From assembly GCA_012295275.1 (NCBI GenBank), contig CM022678.1:16608647-16633646 (forward strand): 25,000 nucleotides of DNA, given 5' to 3'. The notes beneath the pieces were generated by a model. That model searched no databases and had not been told where the DNA came from. It saw nothing but the letters and a program-made list of their open reading frames with translations. Shown piece after piece: positions 1 to 9,329 of this stretch. The translations under genes and the position numbers were made by a program. The stretch is from Chrysomallon squamiferum (lineage: Eukaryota; Mollusca; Gastropoda; Neomphalida; Peltospiridae). Every line of letters begins with the position of its first letter. The stretch's first letter is position 1.

Positions 1-36
1 TTAGAAATTGAGAAAATTATTTGAAAAGATATAAAA

Positions 37-69
<33 letters not shown>

Positions 70-540
70 TTTATTGCCATTGTTGTTGTTATTGTAGTTA
101 TTTTACTGATGTTGTTATTATCATTAATGTTATTCTTATTGTTATTATTTTTATTATCTTTATTTTTTGTTATGCTGTTATTATACGTCTTGTTATTATT
201 GTGATCATAATTATTATTATTTCTATTCTTAATACAGTTGATGATTATCATGATTATCAATATTATTTTTCCATCATATTAGTTATACACATAGAGAGAA
301 ACACAAATCGTCACAGACTGAGTATGCAGTATTGTTGCATTGATTTACTCAGTCAGACATGGTTTTTTGTGTACACACATGTTTATAATAATAATTATCA
401 CACAACTCTTCAGCCTCTGTATATAACTGTTATATTTCTATATCATAAATAAATAAATAAATTATAAATACTAAATAAATAAATAAATACATGATAAATA
501 CTAAATAAATAAATAATGAAGAATAAAAAATAATTCTTAT
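1..540. repeat. Simple-sequence flank: degenerate ATT/GTT and AAAT repeats
   Basis: A pure (ATT)n run at about 37-70 grades into a degenerate ATT/GTT-rich stretch to about 260. At 444-515 there is an AAAT-type repeat in which a segment of about 30 bp beginning ATAAATACTAAATAAAT is present twice in tandem. The open frame at 21-452 is translated microsatellite (Tyr/Ile-rich) without a credible domain. Bases 260-440 are non-repetitive but show no gene. Confidence 0.8.
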
Positions 541-700
541 GACACATGACGTAGTATTGCTAAAACGTTATGACGTCAGAACTTTCAAATGTAATCTTCT
601 GTTTGGAGCAGACGTCTCGGCAGACGCCAGAAAAAACTCAGAATAAAACGAAGAACAGCATTCAGTTTTGAGAAAAGAAGGTAAACATATTTTACATAAT
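541..700 (+). promoter_or_regulatory. Conserved ACGT-rich unit head, copy 1 (CRE-like, donor-like)
   Basis: Seen: ACGT occurs four times within about 85 bases, including TGACGTAG (547-554) and the perfect CRE palindrome TGACGTCA (571-578). The aligned copy 2 head carries the paired TGACGT motifs at nearly the same spacing. An ATG overlaps the CRE (570-572) and opens 33 codons to TGA at 669-671, but the equivalent frame in copy 2 is shifted by a two-base indel, so coding conservation is not supported. A splice-donor-like AAG/GTAAAC lies at 681, matching GTAAAA in copy 2. Known: TGACGTCA binds CREB/ATF bZIP factors in animals. Inference: promoter or first exon of a plus-strand transcript. Confidence 0.4.
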
Positions 701-880
701 GATAACAAATAAATATTTATTGTTAAAATATTAATTTCATTAAAAGAGAAAGCCAATGTTATAATTTAATAAATTTAAAAAAAAAAAAAAATAATAATAA
801 TAGTTAAATAAATAATAAAATTAAGAAAAATAAGAAAAAACTAAATATAACAGCGAATGTTAACTGAATTTCATTATTTT
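701..880. repeat. A-rich spacer with poly-A and ATA tract
   Basis: About 16 A's at 777-792 run into a short ATA tract, then A-rich sequence. It sits where copy 2 carries the long (TAA)n tract at 17141-17211, so the simple repeat is positionally shared. No gene is seen. The minus-strand frame at 568-756 overlaps the conserved head and has no counterpart in copy 2. Confidence 0.6.
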
Positions 881-1206
881 CATTATTTTTTTTCTTTGAA
901 TTTTTCTTCTTTCTTTTGCACTAATTACTAATTAAAAAAATTAATAATTTCATCACCTATTTTGCATTTTACAGATTTCGTGGTTTCTACAACGTTCAGA
1001 AGAAAACTGAGCTGACAGAATTTTTGTTTTGTTTTTTGTTTTTGATTTTTCTTTGTTTGTTATTCAAGCCTACATCATAACGAGAATTATAACAACATCT
1101 TCAGTGAAATGAACACAGATTCCATTCTGCTGATTCCTGCTGTATTTTGTAATTTTTTACTTTTATTCACATTGAACAAACGTGGGGAAAAAATGATATA
1201 TTTTAC
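880..1206 (+). repeat. b block, copy 1a
   Basis: One of four diverged copies of a block with the order: T-rich tract, ACTAATTACTAATTAA, CAG (972-974), TTTC...ACAACNTTCAGAAGAAAA, AGCTGACAG, then GAACACAGATTCC. It pairs best with 17330-17585, because only these two share TTATTCACATTGA and AAACGTGGGG near the end. The neighbouring copy 1b starts about 541 bp downstream, and the copy 2 pair is also about 548 bp apart. The block therefore doubled before the whole unit did. CAG after an AT-rich stretch with CTAAT is acceptor-like but unproven. Confidence 0.7.

Positions 1207-1210
<4 letters not shown>
1109..1210 (+). other. Candidate micro-ORF, 33 codons, MNTDS motif
   Basis: ATG at 1109 opens 33 codons ending at a TAA supplied by the following (TAA)n microsatellite. 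The peptide starts MNTDSILLIPAVFCN and has a hydrophobic middle (residues 6-22) followed by a basic NKRGEK stretch, superficially like a short membrane anchor. The starting motif recurs at the matching place in the three other b blocks, as MKTDS, TNTES and MNTDS, but their frames diverge after 10-15 codons. It may be only nucleotide similarity from duplication. No family is recognised. Confidence 0.15.

Positions 1211-1259
<49 letters not shown>
1207..1259. repeat. (TAA)17 microsatellite
   Basis: Perfect trinucleotide run. It follows the AAACGTGGGG segment of b block 1a, and the same place in copy 2 (17586-17632) holds a TAA run, so it is positionally conserved between the two large units. 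The 68-codon minus-strand frame across it is a translation of this repeat. Confidence 0.95.
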
Positions 1260-1260
<1 letters not shown>

Positions 1261-1342
1261 GAATAAATGAATAAATAAATATAACTGTGAGAACGCTGAA
1301 AAGTTAATCTGATCAAAATATAAATATAATTTAATAATTTAA

Positions 1343-1388
1343 TGATAATAATAATAATAAAATAAAATAAAATAAAATAAATAAATAT
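1343..1388. repeat. ATA plus AAAAT microsatellite
   Basis: A short ATA run followed by an AAAAT/AAAT tract on the plus strand. The homologous stretch in copy 2 (about 17800-17840) also carries AAAT repeats. Confidence 0.85.
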
Positions 1389-1419
1389 GAAACTGAATGT
1401 TAACAGCATTTCGTTATTT

Positions 1420-1790
1420 CATTTATTTTTTATGTTTATGTTTTTAGATTTTTTTCTTTTATACTAATTACTAATTAACAAAATACAATATTCGTCACCT
1501 AATTTACATTTCTCAGGTTTCGTCGACAACAACTTTCTACAGAAATTCGATTAATTCCAAGCGCATGATACAAATATGAATTATAACTGTGACTTCAGTA
1601 AAACGAACACAGAGTCCACGCTGTTGGTCCCTGCCACCTTGGAACTGTTGACTTCAGGCCCGTTGAAATTAAATCGAATGAAAAATGAAGAAAAATGTAT
1701 GAGCGTAAGTTAGTTTTGGGGGAAACGTTAATTTATTTTAAACTTTGTCACGTAACATTTTTGTTTTAAAACTTGAATTGTATCTGTACT
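1420..1790 (+). repeat. b block, copy 1b
   Basis: Second b block of copy 1. CAG at 1514-1516 is followed by a diverged version of the ACAACTTTC...AGAAA segment, then by CGAACACAGAGTCCACGCTG. It pairs best with 17895-18310: both have CCTTGGAA.TGTTGAC, CCCGTTGAA.T and GTTAGTTTTGGG. A frame from ATG 1576 to TAG 1711 (45 codons) includes the TNTES version of the motif in place of MNTDS. It has no homologue I recognise. Confidence 0.7.
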
Positions 1791-1867
1791 GATAAGAAGA
1801 AATAATCTATACTTTTTTTTACATATTCACAATACATAGGAAAGAGTACTTATGTCATTATCCCATA

Positions 1868-1870
<3 letters not shown>

Positions 1871-1942
<72 letters not shown>
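1871..1942. repeat. (CT)36 microsatellite
   Basis: Perfect 72-bp dinucleotide polypyrimidine run on the plus strand (GA on minus). It is the only long CT/GA tract in the window and has no counterpart at the matching site in copy 2 (after about 18310), so it arose or expanded after the duplication. The 64-codon minus-strand frame with alternating Arg-Glu is a translation of it. Perfect GA/CT mirror repeats can form triplex DNA (known). Confidence 0.97.
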
Positions 1943-1946
<4 letters not shown>

Positions 1947-2124
1947 GAGGTGGAAGGTGTCTGTGTTGTATGTATGTATTTAATTATATCAGTCTTTTTT
2001 CTTACTTGCTTCACCTGTTCTTTGTTTTGAAATGTTATGTTCATTTAAACGGATGGAAATAAACAAATAAAATAGATAAAATAGATAAAATCAGATAATT
2101 AATTAAATAATAATATAATAAGAA

Positions 2125-2126
<2 letters not shown>

Positions 2127-2161
<35 letters not shown>

Positions 2162-2340
2162 TTAATAATAATAATAATAAATAAAACAAATGAAAACAGA
2201 ACAAAACGAAAGGCAAGTGTTTTCTTATTTATTTGTTTATTTATTTATTAATTAATTTATTTATTTTCAGATTTCGAAAGATAAGGCAGTAAAAACATTG
2301 CGGTAGGAAACAGTCAAACGTCCGTATTAAAACATAACAT
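2127..2340 (+). repeat. c block, copy 1: AAT/TTTA polarity switch before a conserved CAG
   Basis: A (TAA)n tract (2127-2181) and AAAT-type sequence, then about 45 bases, then a TTTA tract (2225-2266) ending in TTATTTTCAG at 2270. The A-rich and T-rich tracts are complementary in type, so a transcript could fold back imperfectly just upstream of the CAG. The following segment, with AAAGATAA, GCGGTAGGAA and GTATTAAAAC, is shared with 18565-18645. The same arrangement is present in copy 2. Confidence 0.65.
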
Positions 2341-2400
2341 TATATGTATATATACACATCTGTGTGTATGTGTGTCTGTGTGTCTGTGTGAGTGTGTGTG
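2338..2400. repeat. Alternating TA/TG tract
   Basis: An interrupted TATATG, CACA and TGTG run of alternating purine and pyrimidine. The homologous position in copy 2 (18670-18754) also carries an alternating tract, but of CA, CG and TA composition. Confidence 0.85.
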
Positions 2401-4200
2401 CTTATAGTAAATGGTCTTTATAATATCCATGTATATTGTAAATATATTGTTATCTATTATTTTATTATTCTTAATCTAATTTACAGTACGGAAAACATTA
2501 AAGGTTTTATTCGTAATATGTAGAAGAAAGTTGATAGAGATTCAGCAAAATGTCTTAATCATTTCTTGGCTCAATGCATTAACTGTGTTACTGCATTGTA
2601 AACAATAATTATCTGTGAACATTTTAATTTATTATATAATCTTAGTAAATTTATATTTTATCTATAACACTTGTACTGTATACATAATTTCTTCTGTAAT
2701 ATTACTTTTATAACATTTGTATTGTACAGAATTGATCTGTACACGTTAGTTATTGTATAAACTACCACTCCTGTTTACAGTGCCAGTCTATTCCACATTT
2801 TAATTTATTATATAATCCCAGTTTATAGACATTTGCTTTGTCATAAGTTTAAACATTTTAATTGTATTGTATACAGTATATATCTGTACATATATTATGT
2901 ATTGTCCTTTAATACAACATAAATCTACATACGTTTTAATTGTTGTGTATAATCTTTGTAGAAAATGTACTTTCTGTAGATTTTTTATTTTTTTATTAGG
3001 TTCTGCTGTATTCAGTACATATAGTAATTCACTGCATATTCATGTAGAAAATTGTGGACCCTCTAAACATATTTGGTTTAAATGCAATCCTTGCAGTAAA
3101 GCCAAAACAGGTCTAATCATATCTTCATTTATTGCCCATCCAGTCCGTAAGATTTTATTTTTTATATTGTAACCCTTGCACTTGTATGCAGTACACATTT
3201 ATATACATTTTAATTCATGGTTTAACAACAAAAATCTAAAAACACTTAGTTTTATGAATATACAATCCTTGTACTGTACACAGTACAACTATATGACGTT
3301 TTTCATAAACACAGTGAAATAATATCCTGTCTAGGATTTTAGTTCTAGTTAATGCTTGCGTTGTGTTAAAATACACAGCATTTTAAAATATTATAGAATG
3401 TATGTAGAAAATAGTGTATTGTCTAAAGACATTTATTTCAGATACAAACATTATATTGTAAACTCTACTTATTAGTGTTGTGTAAATAAGTAAGATTAAT
3501 TAATACAGTATCCATAAACATGTATATTTGATGATTCTAATTTGAATGACATACATCTACGTCAGTTAAAATATTGTATTGTATAGACATTTCTTTTATT
3601 TATGAACCTTTTTTATATAGACAACATAAATCTGTAATCCCTATGGAATATAATACATTGTCCATAGACTTTAGTTTTATGCAGAATCGTTGTAGTGTAT
3701 ACAATACGAATGTATCCATATTTTAATATATTATATAATCTCCAGCAGAAAATATTGCATGGTTTTTAGATTTCCGTTTCATTTAAAGAACTTAAACTGC
3801 ATACAAATCTTTTCATTTTCACAGTGAAAGATAATTAATATCTTGTATGCAGTAATTAGCTGCATTTTATCTTGGCATTGTATGTAGTACACATATATAG
3901 ATATTCATTTTTATGTACTGTATAACCAGAGGAGAAAATATTGTACTCTGTTTAGACATTCCTTTTATGTTTAATGTTTCCCTGCATATGCTCTACACAT
4001 CTATATAGACTGTTATTTATTTTATAACCCACCGTATAAATAATTGTATAAATAATCCCTTATATAATGGACATTATTTTTTTAATTATTATGGTTTTAA
4101 ATTTATTATTTTATTTAATTTTATTGTATTTTTAATTTAGTCACTGCTCTCTATAGACTAAACATCTGCTTTCGTTAGTGTAATGCATGTACACACTTAA
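2401..4200 (+). repeat. Degenerate array with palindromic GTATAC-like core (d array, copy 1)
   Basis: Seen: recurrent modules containing a diverged form of the self-complementary core TGTACTGTATACAGTACA. Examples are centred near 2680, 2871, 3010, 3187, 3279, 3700 and 3883. The cores are often followed by CATCTGTA and CATTTTAATTTATTATA-TAATC. Spacing is irregular, about 45 to 180 bp, so this is not a clean satellite. The 101-codon frame at 2867-3172 lies inside the array, is Cys/Ile/Tyr-rich, has no recognised domain, and is not conserved in other modules. Related sequence recurs at 18770-19700 in copy 2. No gene is supported. Confidence 0.6.
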
Positions 4201-4459
4201 ACAAATGGTTAGGCATTGTACAAGTTTTTAATCCTTTTGTATTTGTCCAGAAGTACTCACTGGTTCCCTTCTTCCAACAAAATATGTTTGACAACAAACA
4301 TCTATGCAATCTCATAATTACTTATTACAATTTTTTTTTCATAGTTTTTGTTTTCTCTCTCTCTATGTATAATATGGTTGTCTGTAAAGAAAATTTTCAA
4401 GTTTGCATTACAAATGACCGAGGTATACATATTAAATATTTGTAATAAAATCTATTTCT
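4201..4459. other. Unassigned AT-rich spacer
   Basis: No open frame, repeat or motif that stands out. Contains a short CTCTCTCT run near 4355. Joins the palindrome-core array to e block 1. Confidence 0.5.
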
Positions 4460-5330
4460 TATATATTAATACTTTCTCCACTGACTGTTTAATTTCATAT
4501 ATTTTCTAGTCCCTTAATGATTTTACATCATTCACTGCGTTTTAACTCGAATCTTTCGTTTGACTGAGGAAAACACTTTTCATTTTACGTTTGCAGTTCT
4601 CTTACATTCCAAAAGATTTATTCGCATATAATTATTTGTATTTATATTATTATGATATAATTTCTATTCTGCTTTTACAATTAGTTATTTCATCAAGACA
4701 AAATCTCTTTTTTTGTTTCTGTCACTGCTTGTTCGCTGGTTGTAGTTTGCGTCATTAAACACTAAACGTCCACCAGATCTTCTCTCTCGCCAACATTCTC
4801 AGAGACTGATGTTTGTATAGCACTTCTTGTGCGATTTGTGTTACGTTTGTTCTTTTAACCTTTACTTTTCAATTTACCATTATTATTATTATAATTATTA
4901 TTATTATTATTATTATAATTATTATTATTATTATTATTATCATTATTATTATTATTAATTTCTTTTTAAATTAAAAAGAATGTTTTTTATTTTTTTATTT
5001 ATAATGTTTGTACAAAAAGAAATCAGACATCAATACTTTACATTCGCAATTGTTCTCTAGTTGAACAGTCACTTGATTTTGCTTGTCTGTAAGTGAAATA
5101 TTTTATCTATAAATGGTTGTGTCTTTATTTTTTAATCCATATCCTTTTTTTTTGTTGTTTCTTTAATTTTTTTTTTTTTTATTATTATCTTCATAAAGTG
5201 ACAGCTTTAGTATATCTTCGTAGTATATAACTGGGAGGAACATTTTATGATTTCATGCTTTTCTTTCTTAGTAAACCATGCTACTACTGCTAGCTTATGA
5301 CAAAAATTATAAACTGGAAACCTAAATATC
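4460..5330 (+). repeat. e block, copy 1
   Basis: Block of about 850 bp with the order: ACTTTCTCCACTGACTG, TTCTCTTACATTCC, CTGCTTTTACAATTAGTTA, TTTGTAGTTTGCG-like, (ATT)n, CAATACTTTACATTC, GTAAGTGAAATATTTTATC, ATCTTCATAAAGTGACAG and TCTTAGTAAACCATGCTACTACT. The series recurs at 11686-12345 and 20775-21585, with a 3' part at 19945-20345. No frame is conserved among the copies, which argues against coding. A perfect 10-bp-arm inverted repeat around one base (TTCTTTTTAA/TTAAAAAGAA, 4960-4980) occurs here only. Confidence 0.7.
4879..4958. repeat. (ATT)n microsatellite, interrupted
   Basis: About 80 bp of ATT with interruptions. It sits at the same place in the e block as the runs at 21173-21231 and about 19955-19980, so the tract predates the duplications. 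Confidence 0.93.
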
Positions 5331-5574
5331 TAAGAACTGTAGGAAAAAACGACTGGTGTAAGTAATAAGGAAGTAATGGTCATTATATTTAAACTTTTAG
5401 TTTCAAAACTCATACAATAAAGTGGTCTTTAATCATACGTCTTACTTCTGAAGTTTTTTCCAGTCGTCTGCTGCAACTGAACATTTTAATTACAGCTGTG
5501 GAGTTTATTTCTTAATTCATTATAAAATGACGACTACATATATTATAATAAACAGTAGAAGTATTCTAGTACGG
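5331..5574. other. Spacer with short inverted repeat
   Basis: No gene seen. ACGACTGG at 5349-5356 is the perfect complement of CCAGTCGT at 5460-5467, each next to a run of six A's or T's in opposite polarity. This is too short to interpret. Confidence 0.4.
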
Positions 5575-6230
5575 TAGAAATCAAAGCTGTGGTTGTAGTA
5601 CTAATAGTACCACTAGCAGTTTTTGCACTAGTAGTATTTTATATTTTTCATATAGTCTTTCTTATTATCACTTACATTAATGATCTGTTTCTGTGAGATT
5701 AAACTTATATTTGCTCTTTGCAGCGTGCAATTCTTATAATGTTTCGTAACTGACATCGTGTTGCAATACGTCTGGGCGATAATACAGAAATAGTTTTTTT
5801 TGACGTTATCTCTTCTGTAACATCAGGGTCTTTGTCGAATGTTGTTTGTGTTCACTATGGAGTTTGCATCTGAAATTAAAGTGACGTGTGACGACGTACT
5901 AAACTGTTATCACTATTCAGTTTTTCCATGCTTTCACAGATTTACTCTTAGTGTCCAATTCTGTTGAGTATTTTTGTAAAAAATAGAAATGAACTGTATT
6001 AGAAATTATTTCCGTAAATTATTCTCACTGAATAACTATTTCTGTAAATATAAATTCCAGTTAGAAACAATAAATATCTGTGATTATTTTTCTGAATGAT
6101 GCAATCCTTGCGACGAATTTATAAATTCTGCTCTTTTTATGTCTGACTTGTTCAAAGTTCTTTGTTCCTACGTTTGAAAAGAAAAACAAATACTGATTTT
6201 ATATAAAGACGATCTAATCTAGATAGTTTT
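5575..6230 (+). repeat. R block, copy 1
   Basis: Order of elements: a GTA/AGT-rich leader (GTAGTACTAATAGTACCACT), TCTTATTATCA, ATTAATGATCT.TTTCTGT, TATTTGCTCTTTGCAG, CAATTCTTATAATG, TTTACTCTTAGTG, and a double TTTCTGTAAAT motif with CTCACTGAATAACTA between (6008-6050). A shared 3' part has CGACGAATTTATAAATTC. The whole series recurs at 22130-22850 and 10250-10870. Shorter forms are at 7470-7700 and 8120-8480. No conserved frame. Confidence 0.7.
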
Positions 6231-6663
6231 CTCTTTCTTTCATTTTTTTTCTTGATATTATCATCATTAATAGTAGTAGTAGCAGCAGTATTGCAATTCT
6301 TTTTATTATTATTATTTTTTAGGTTGATGTGTTGTAATTTTTTGAGGATATTGTTTTCCTATTGGAAACAAAAAATGATTGTAAAATATTCTGTAGTGGT
6401 CCAATATGTATGAGCACATTGCATATTTTTATATATTTTTTTATGGATTATTTTGCTTCCATTTGTTATTCTGAAATTCATTAGAACTCTGCTATTATAA
6501 TGTATATTGCCCAGTATGAACAATATTTATTTCTTCTGTAGTTTAATTCCCTGTAATGCAAAGTTAACTTGCTTCCGATACTTCTGATAAGGGTTCAATA
6601 TATTCTTTCAGTAATCATTTCTGTAATAATAATTTGTTTCTAAATTTCTAAATGTATATTACC

Positions 6664-6727
<64 letters not shown>

Positions 6728-6759
6728 CAGGAAAACAGATATCAGTTATAATATTTTTT
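6231..6759. other. AT-rich spacer with (AGT)n, TTATT and (ATT)20 tracts
   Basis: AGTAGTAGTAGCAGCAGTA near 6272 and a perfect (ATT)20 at 6664-6723. Bases 6330-6650 show nothing identifiable. The 69-codon frame at 6652-6861 begins with the Leu-coding microsatellite and is not credible. Confidence 0.6.
6664..6723. repeat. (ATT)20 microsatellite
   Basis: Perfect 60-bp trinucleotide run on the plus strand. Confidence 0.97.
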
Positions 6760-7060
6760 TCTGATTTCAGTTGTTTTTCGTTTTCACTGTATAAGCAAAT
6801 CTCCTCATCTTTCAGCTACAAAACAGAACAAATTAATTGCAGTTTGTCTGCTACTGAATGAGAATATTAGATTATTGTATGATTCTCAGATTCTCAGGTT
6901 TCTGTATATTCGCCAAATTCGTTTTCTTTTCCATGGTTTTCGTCCTTGAAAACTAGACAACGTGATTATGGAGTGTCATACATGAGTATTTTGTTTTATT
7001 ATATGTTTATCTACTTACATTTTCTCTTGCTTGTTACTAAGACTCATTCAGATTATGTAG
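6760..7060 (+). repeat. h block, copy 1
   Basis: Contains TTTCAGTTGTTTTTC, CTGTATAAGCAAATCTCCTC and ATCTTTCAGCTACAAA, matching CCGTATAAACACTTCTCCTC and ATCTTTCATCTAGAAA at 12680-12800. This supports an internal duplication inside copy 1 that also carried the e block. No gene seen. Confidence 0.5.
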
Positions 7061-7195
7061 ATTGCAATTTCTGTTCCATTGAATGAAAGACGACTATTGT
7101 CTATGAAACAGGGAATAAGTCAATGATGATTGTTATCTTTGTTTTTAATAAACAATAATATCTTGTAATCAGTCTCTTTATCACAGGTCGTGGCA

Positions 7196-7222
7196 TTTTT
7201 TTTTTTTTTTTTTTTTTTTTTT
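7196..7222. repeat. Poly-T tract (27 T)
   Basis: Uninterrupted homopolymer. It could be the poly-A end of an old minus-strand retroposed sequence, but no recognisable SINE or LINE body and no target-site duplication is visible beside it. Confidence 0.9.
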
Positions 7223-7469
7223 GTGGTTTTTGTCTTTGTTATTTTTTTGTTTTTTACCTCTTACACAATTTTAATAAAACAACTATGAACACTGATTTTT
7301 TTTTTTTTATACTAAGGTTTAACCAAGTTATGGTTTAATCATCATTCTGTATATCAATATAACATTTAAATTTGTACTATTTTTAAATTATTATTTTGTT
7401 TTGTTATTTTTCTCAAGTTAAGCAATTAATTACCTTGTGTTTATTTATTTATTATTATTATTTTTATTA
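7223..7469. other. T-rich spacer
   Basis: T-rich, with short T runs near 7240 and 7300. No gene or repeat family recognised. Confidence 0.4.
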
Positions 7470-7700
7470 TTATTTTATACTTCTTGCTTATTATAAGCTA
7501 TATTAATTATCGCTTTCTGTCAGATTTAGTATACTCTTTGCTGTATACAATTCTTAAAATGGTTCATTGATGATTTGGTCGTCAGTAAGTCTGCATGAAT
7601 ACAAAGAAAGGGTTTAATTTTATGTTGCTGCTTCATGTTCAAGTTTTCTTGTCGTTGTTCTTCTTAATCTTATTGCGATTGTTTGCATCTTCAAGTTGCC
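7470..7700 (+). repeat. R block, copy 2 (short form)
   Basis: Contains TACTTCTTGCTTATTATAAG, TATATTAATTATCGCTTTCTG, TTTGCTGTATACAATTCTTA, TTCATTGATGATT and ATACAAAGAAAGGGTTTAAT, in the same order as at 8250-8400 and 10370-10520. It lacks the GTA-rich leader and the TTTCTGTAAAT pair. The GTATAC in it resembles the palindromic core of the d array. Confidence 0.6.
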
Positions 7701-7730
7701 CTTTCATCACCATTTTGTAAATCTAAGGAA

Positions 7731-7731
<1 letters not shown>

Positions 7732-7764
<33 letters not shown>
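7732..7764. repeat. (ATT)11 microsatellite
   Basis: Perfect short trinucleotide run. The sequence from here to about 8120 shows no gene. The minus-strand 88-codon frame at 7890-8156 is AT-rich (Ile, Leu, Phe, Lys) with no domain. Confidence 0.9.
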
Positions 7765-8119
7765 TAAATTTTGTTTGTTATATTCTGCATTTAATCATTT
7801 AATTACTTCCGATATTCTTTACAATCGTGCAGTTCAAATGTTAAGTAGACATTTGGCTGTGCAGTCGTTTTTGTTCTCACTTTTGTAATTCATTTTAAGT
7901 AGATAATTGAATACACAAAAATACATCTGTAAAATAATATTTTCTTAAAAGTTTTATCTATCAATACTAATAATTTTGTTTTATCTCTATCAAAACAGAA
8001 AACTCCTAAAGAATTGACGTTTCGAAAGATAAATGTAAATACTAATACACTATTTTGAAATAAACGTTTCTTTTTAATGTTCAGTAATCTGTGAAGAATT
8101 ATTGTGAAATTATTTATAA

Positions 8120-8480
8120 AATTAATACTGAATATAGGTATAATATGTAGTAGCAATACTCATAGAAGTAGTAATAACTTTAGTAAGAACGGTGGTAGGT
8201 TAATAGTACTAGTAGATTTCTCAATTTACATTATTTTGTGTTTCTTTTATACTTCTTACTTATTATAAGTTATATTTAATTGTCTCTTTCTGTCAGGTGA
8301 AATATATATTTGTTCTTTGCTGTATACAATTCATAAAATTGTTTAACGATTTCGTATTCGATAAGTGTGGATTATTATTATAAAAATTTTTAATTTGATG
8401 TTACTACTCCATGTTCATAACATCAGTTGTTCTTTTTCTTATTATTATGATTTATGTCTTGAACATATCCTGGTATCGTA
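8120..8480 (+). repeat. R block, copy 3
   Basis: Leader ATGTAGTAGCAATACTCATAGAAGTAGTAA matches ATTAGTAGCAATGCTCGTC of 10250-10320 over its first part, followed by TACTTCTTACTTATTATAAG, TTGTCTCTTTCTGTCAG, TTTGCTGTATACAATTC and CTCCATGTTCATAACATCAG. Same order as R blocks at 10250 and 22130. Confidence 0.65.
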
Positions 8481-8589
8481 GATAAAACAGGATTCCCGAG
8501 AGTTTATTGTTTTATTATATCTTACTCTTGTTTGTATCGAACAGAGACAGAGCTTATTATTTTTCAACACATTGTTAATTTTTCAACTA

Positions 8590-9286
8590 GTTGATTTTTT
8601 TTGGTTGTTGTAGAAATTCTGAGATTTTTCTACACATATCTGTTTTCATCTTACACCTTAAATATATTTTCCTTTCATTTTTTACTTTGTCGAAAAACAA
8701 GAATTACAATGTTTTATTTAATCATTTTCAGGCTTTATGAGTCTCGATATAGTTTACAATATTCAATAATTTTTAATTTTTTTTTATTTTGCTTATTTCT
8801 TTTCTCTGTAATTATTTCTAAAACTAGTAAATGTGGATCTTTTTAATATTAAAAATTCTTTTCAGAAAATAAAAGGACATTGCTCCTTTATCTCGCTTGA
8901 ATCTTGCATGAATCAAAATAACCTCGTTTTCTGTAAATAAGAAAACACTTCTTAGTTAAAAACAGGGTTTATGTTATTATATTCTGATAGAAATAATCGT
9001 TGCAAAAAGTTTGTAATTTCTTCAGGTTTACATCTACACCTGGCGGTCTCAGGTCTTCTCACTGTGTCAAGATAACTCTTTCTGTAGATTACTGTCACTG
9101 AAAAACTATTTGTTTAAATACGAAAAAGGTTTCTAACAGAAACAATCGCTTTCTGATTATTTTCAAAAGTAATCCGTGCAACGATAACTATTTTTTTAAT
9201 TTTTTTTTTTTTCACTTTTTTCAGGTTTATGTATATTAAAAAAAAAAATGCTATTACACAATAATTATGTGAAAGATAATCTGTAT

Positions 9287-9329
<43 letters not shown>

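Noticed and set aside
21-452. 143-codon plus-strand frame, the longest in the window
   Set aside because: It is translated ATT/GTT simple repeat (Tyr, Ile, Cys rich). No domain, and the repeat alone keeps the frame open.
570-671. Short ORFs starting at the CRE in both heads (33 and 40 codons)
   Set aside because: A two-base indel puts the aligned copies in different frames, so protein conservation is absent; the ATG is part of the shared TATGACGTCA.
1850-2044. Arg-Glu repeat protein on the minus strand
   Set aside because: Pure translation of (CT)36; no flanking coding signal.
2867-3172. 101-codon frame with several Cys residues
   Set aside because: Lies in the palindrome-core array; frame not kept in other modules; no metal-binding or signal-peptide pattern that holds.
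7196-7222. Poly-T runs (also 12030, 24685) as tails of reverse-oriented retroposons
   Set aside because: No SINE/LINE body, internal promoter or target-site duplication recognised next to any of them.
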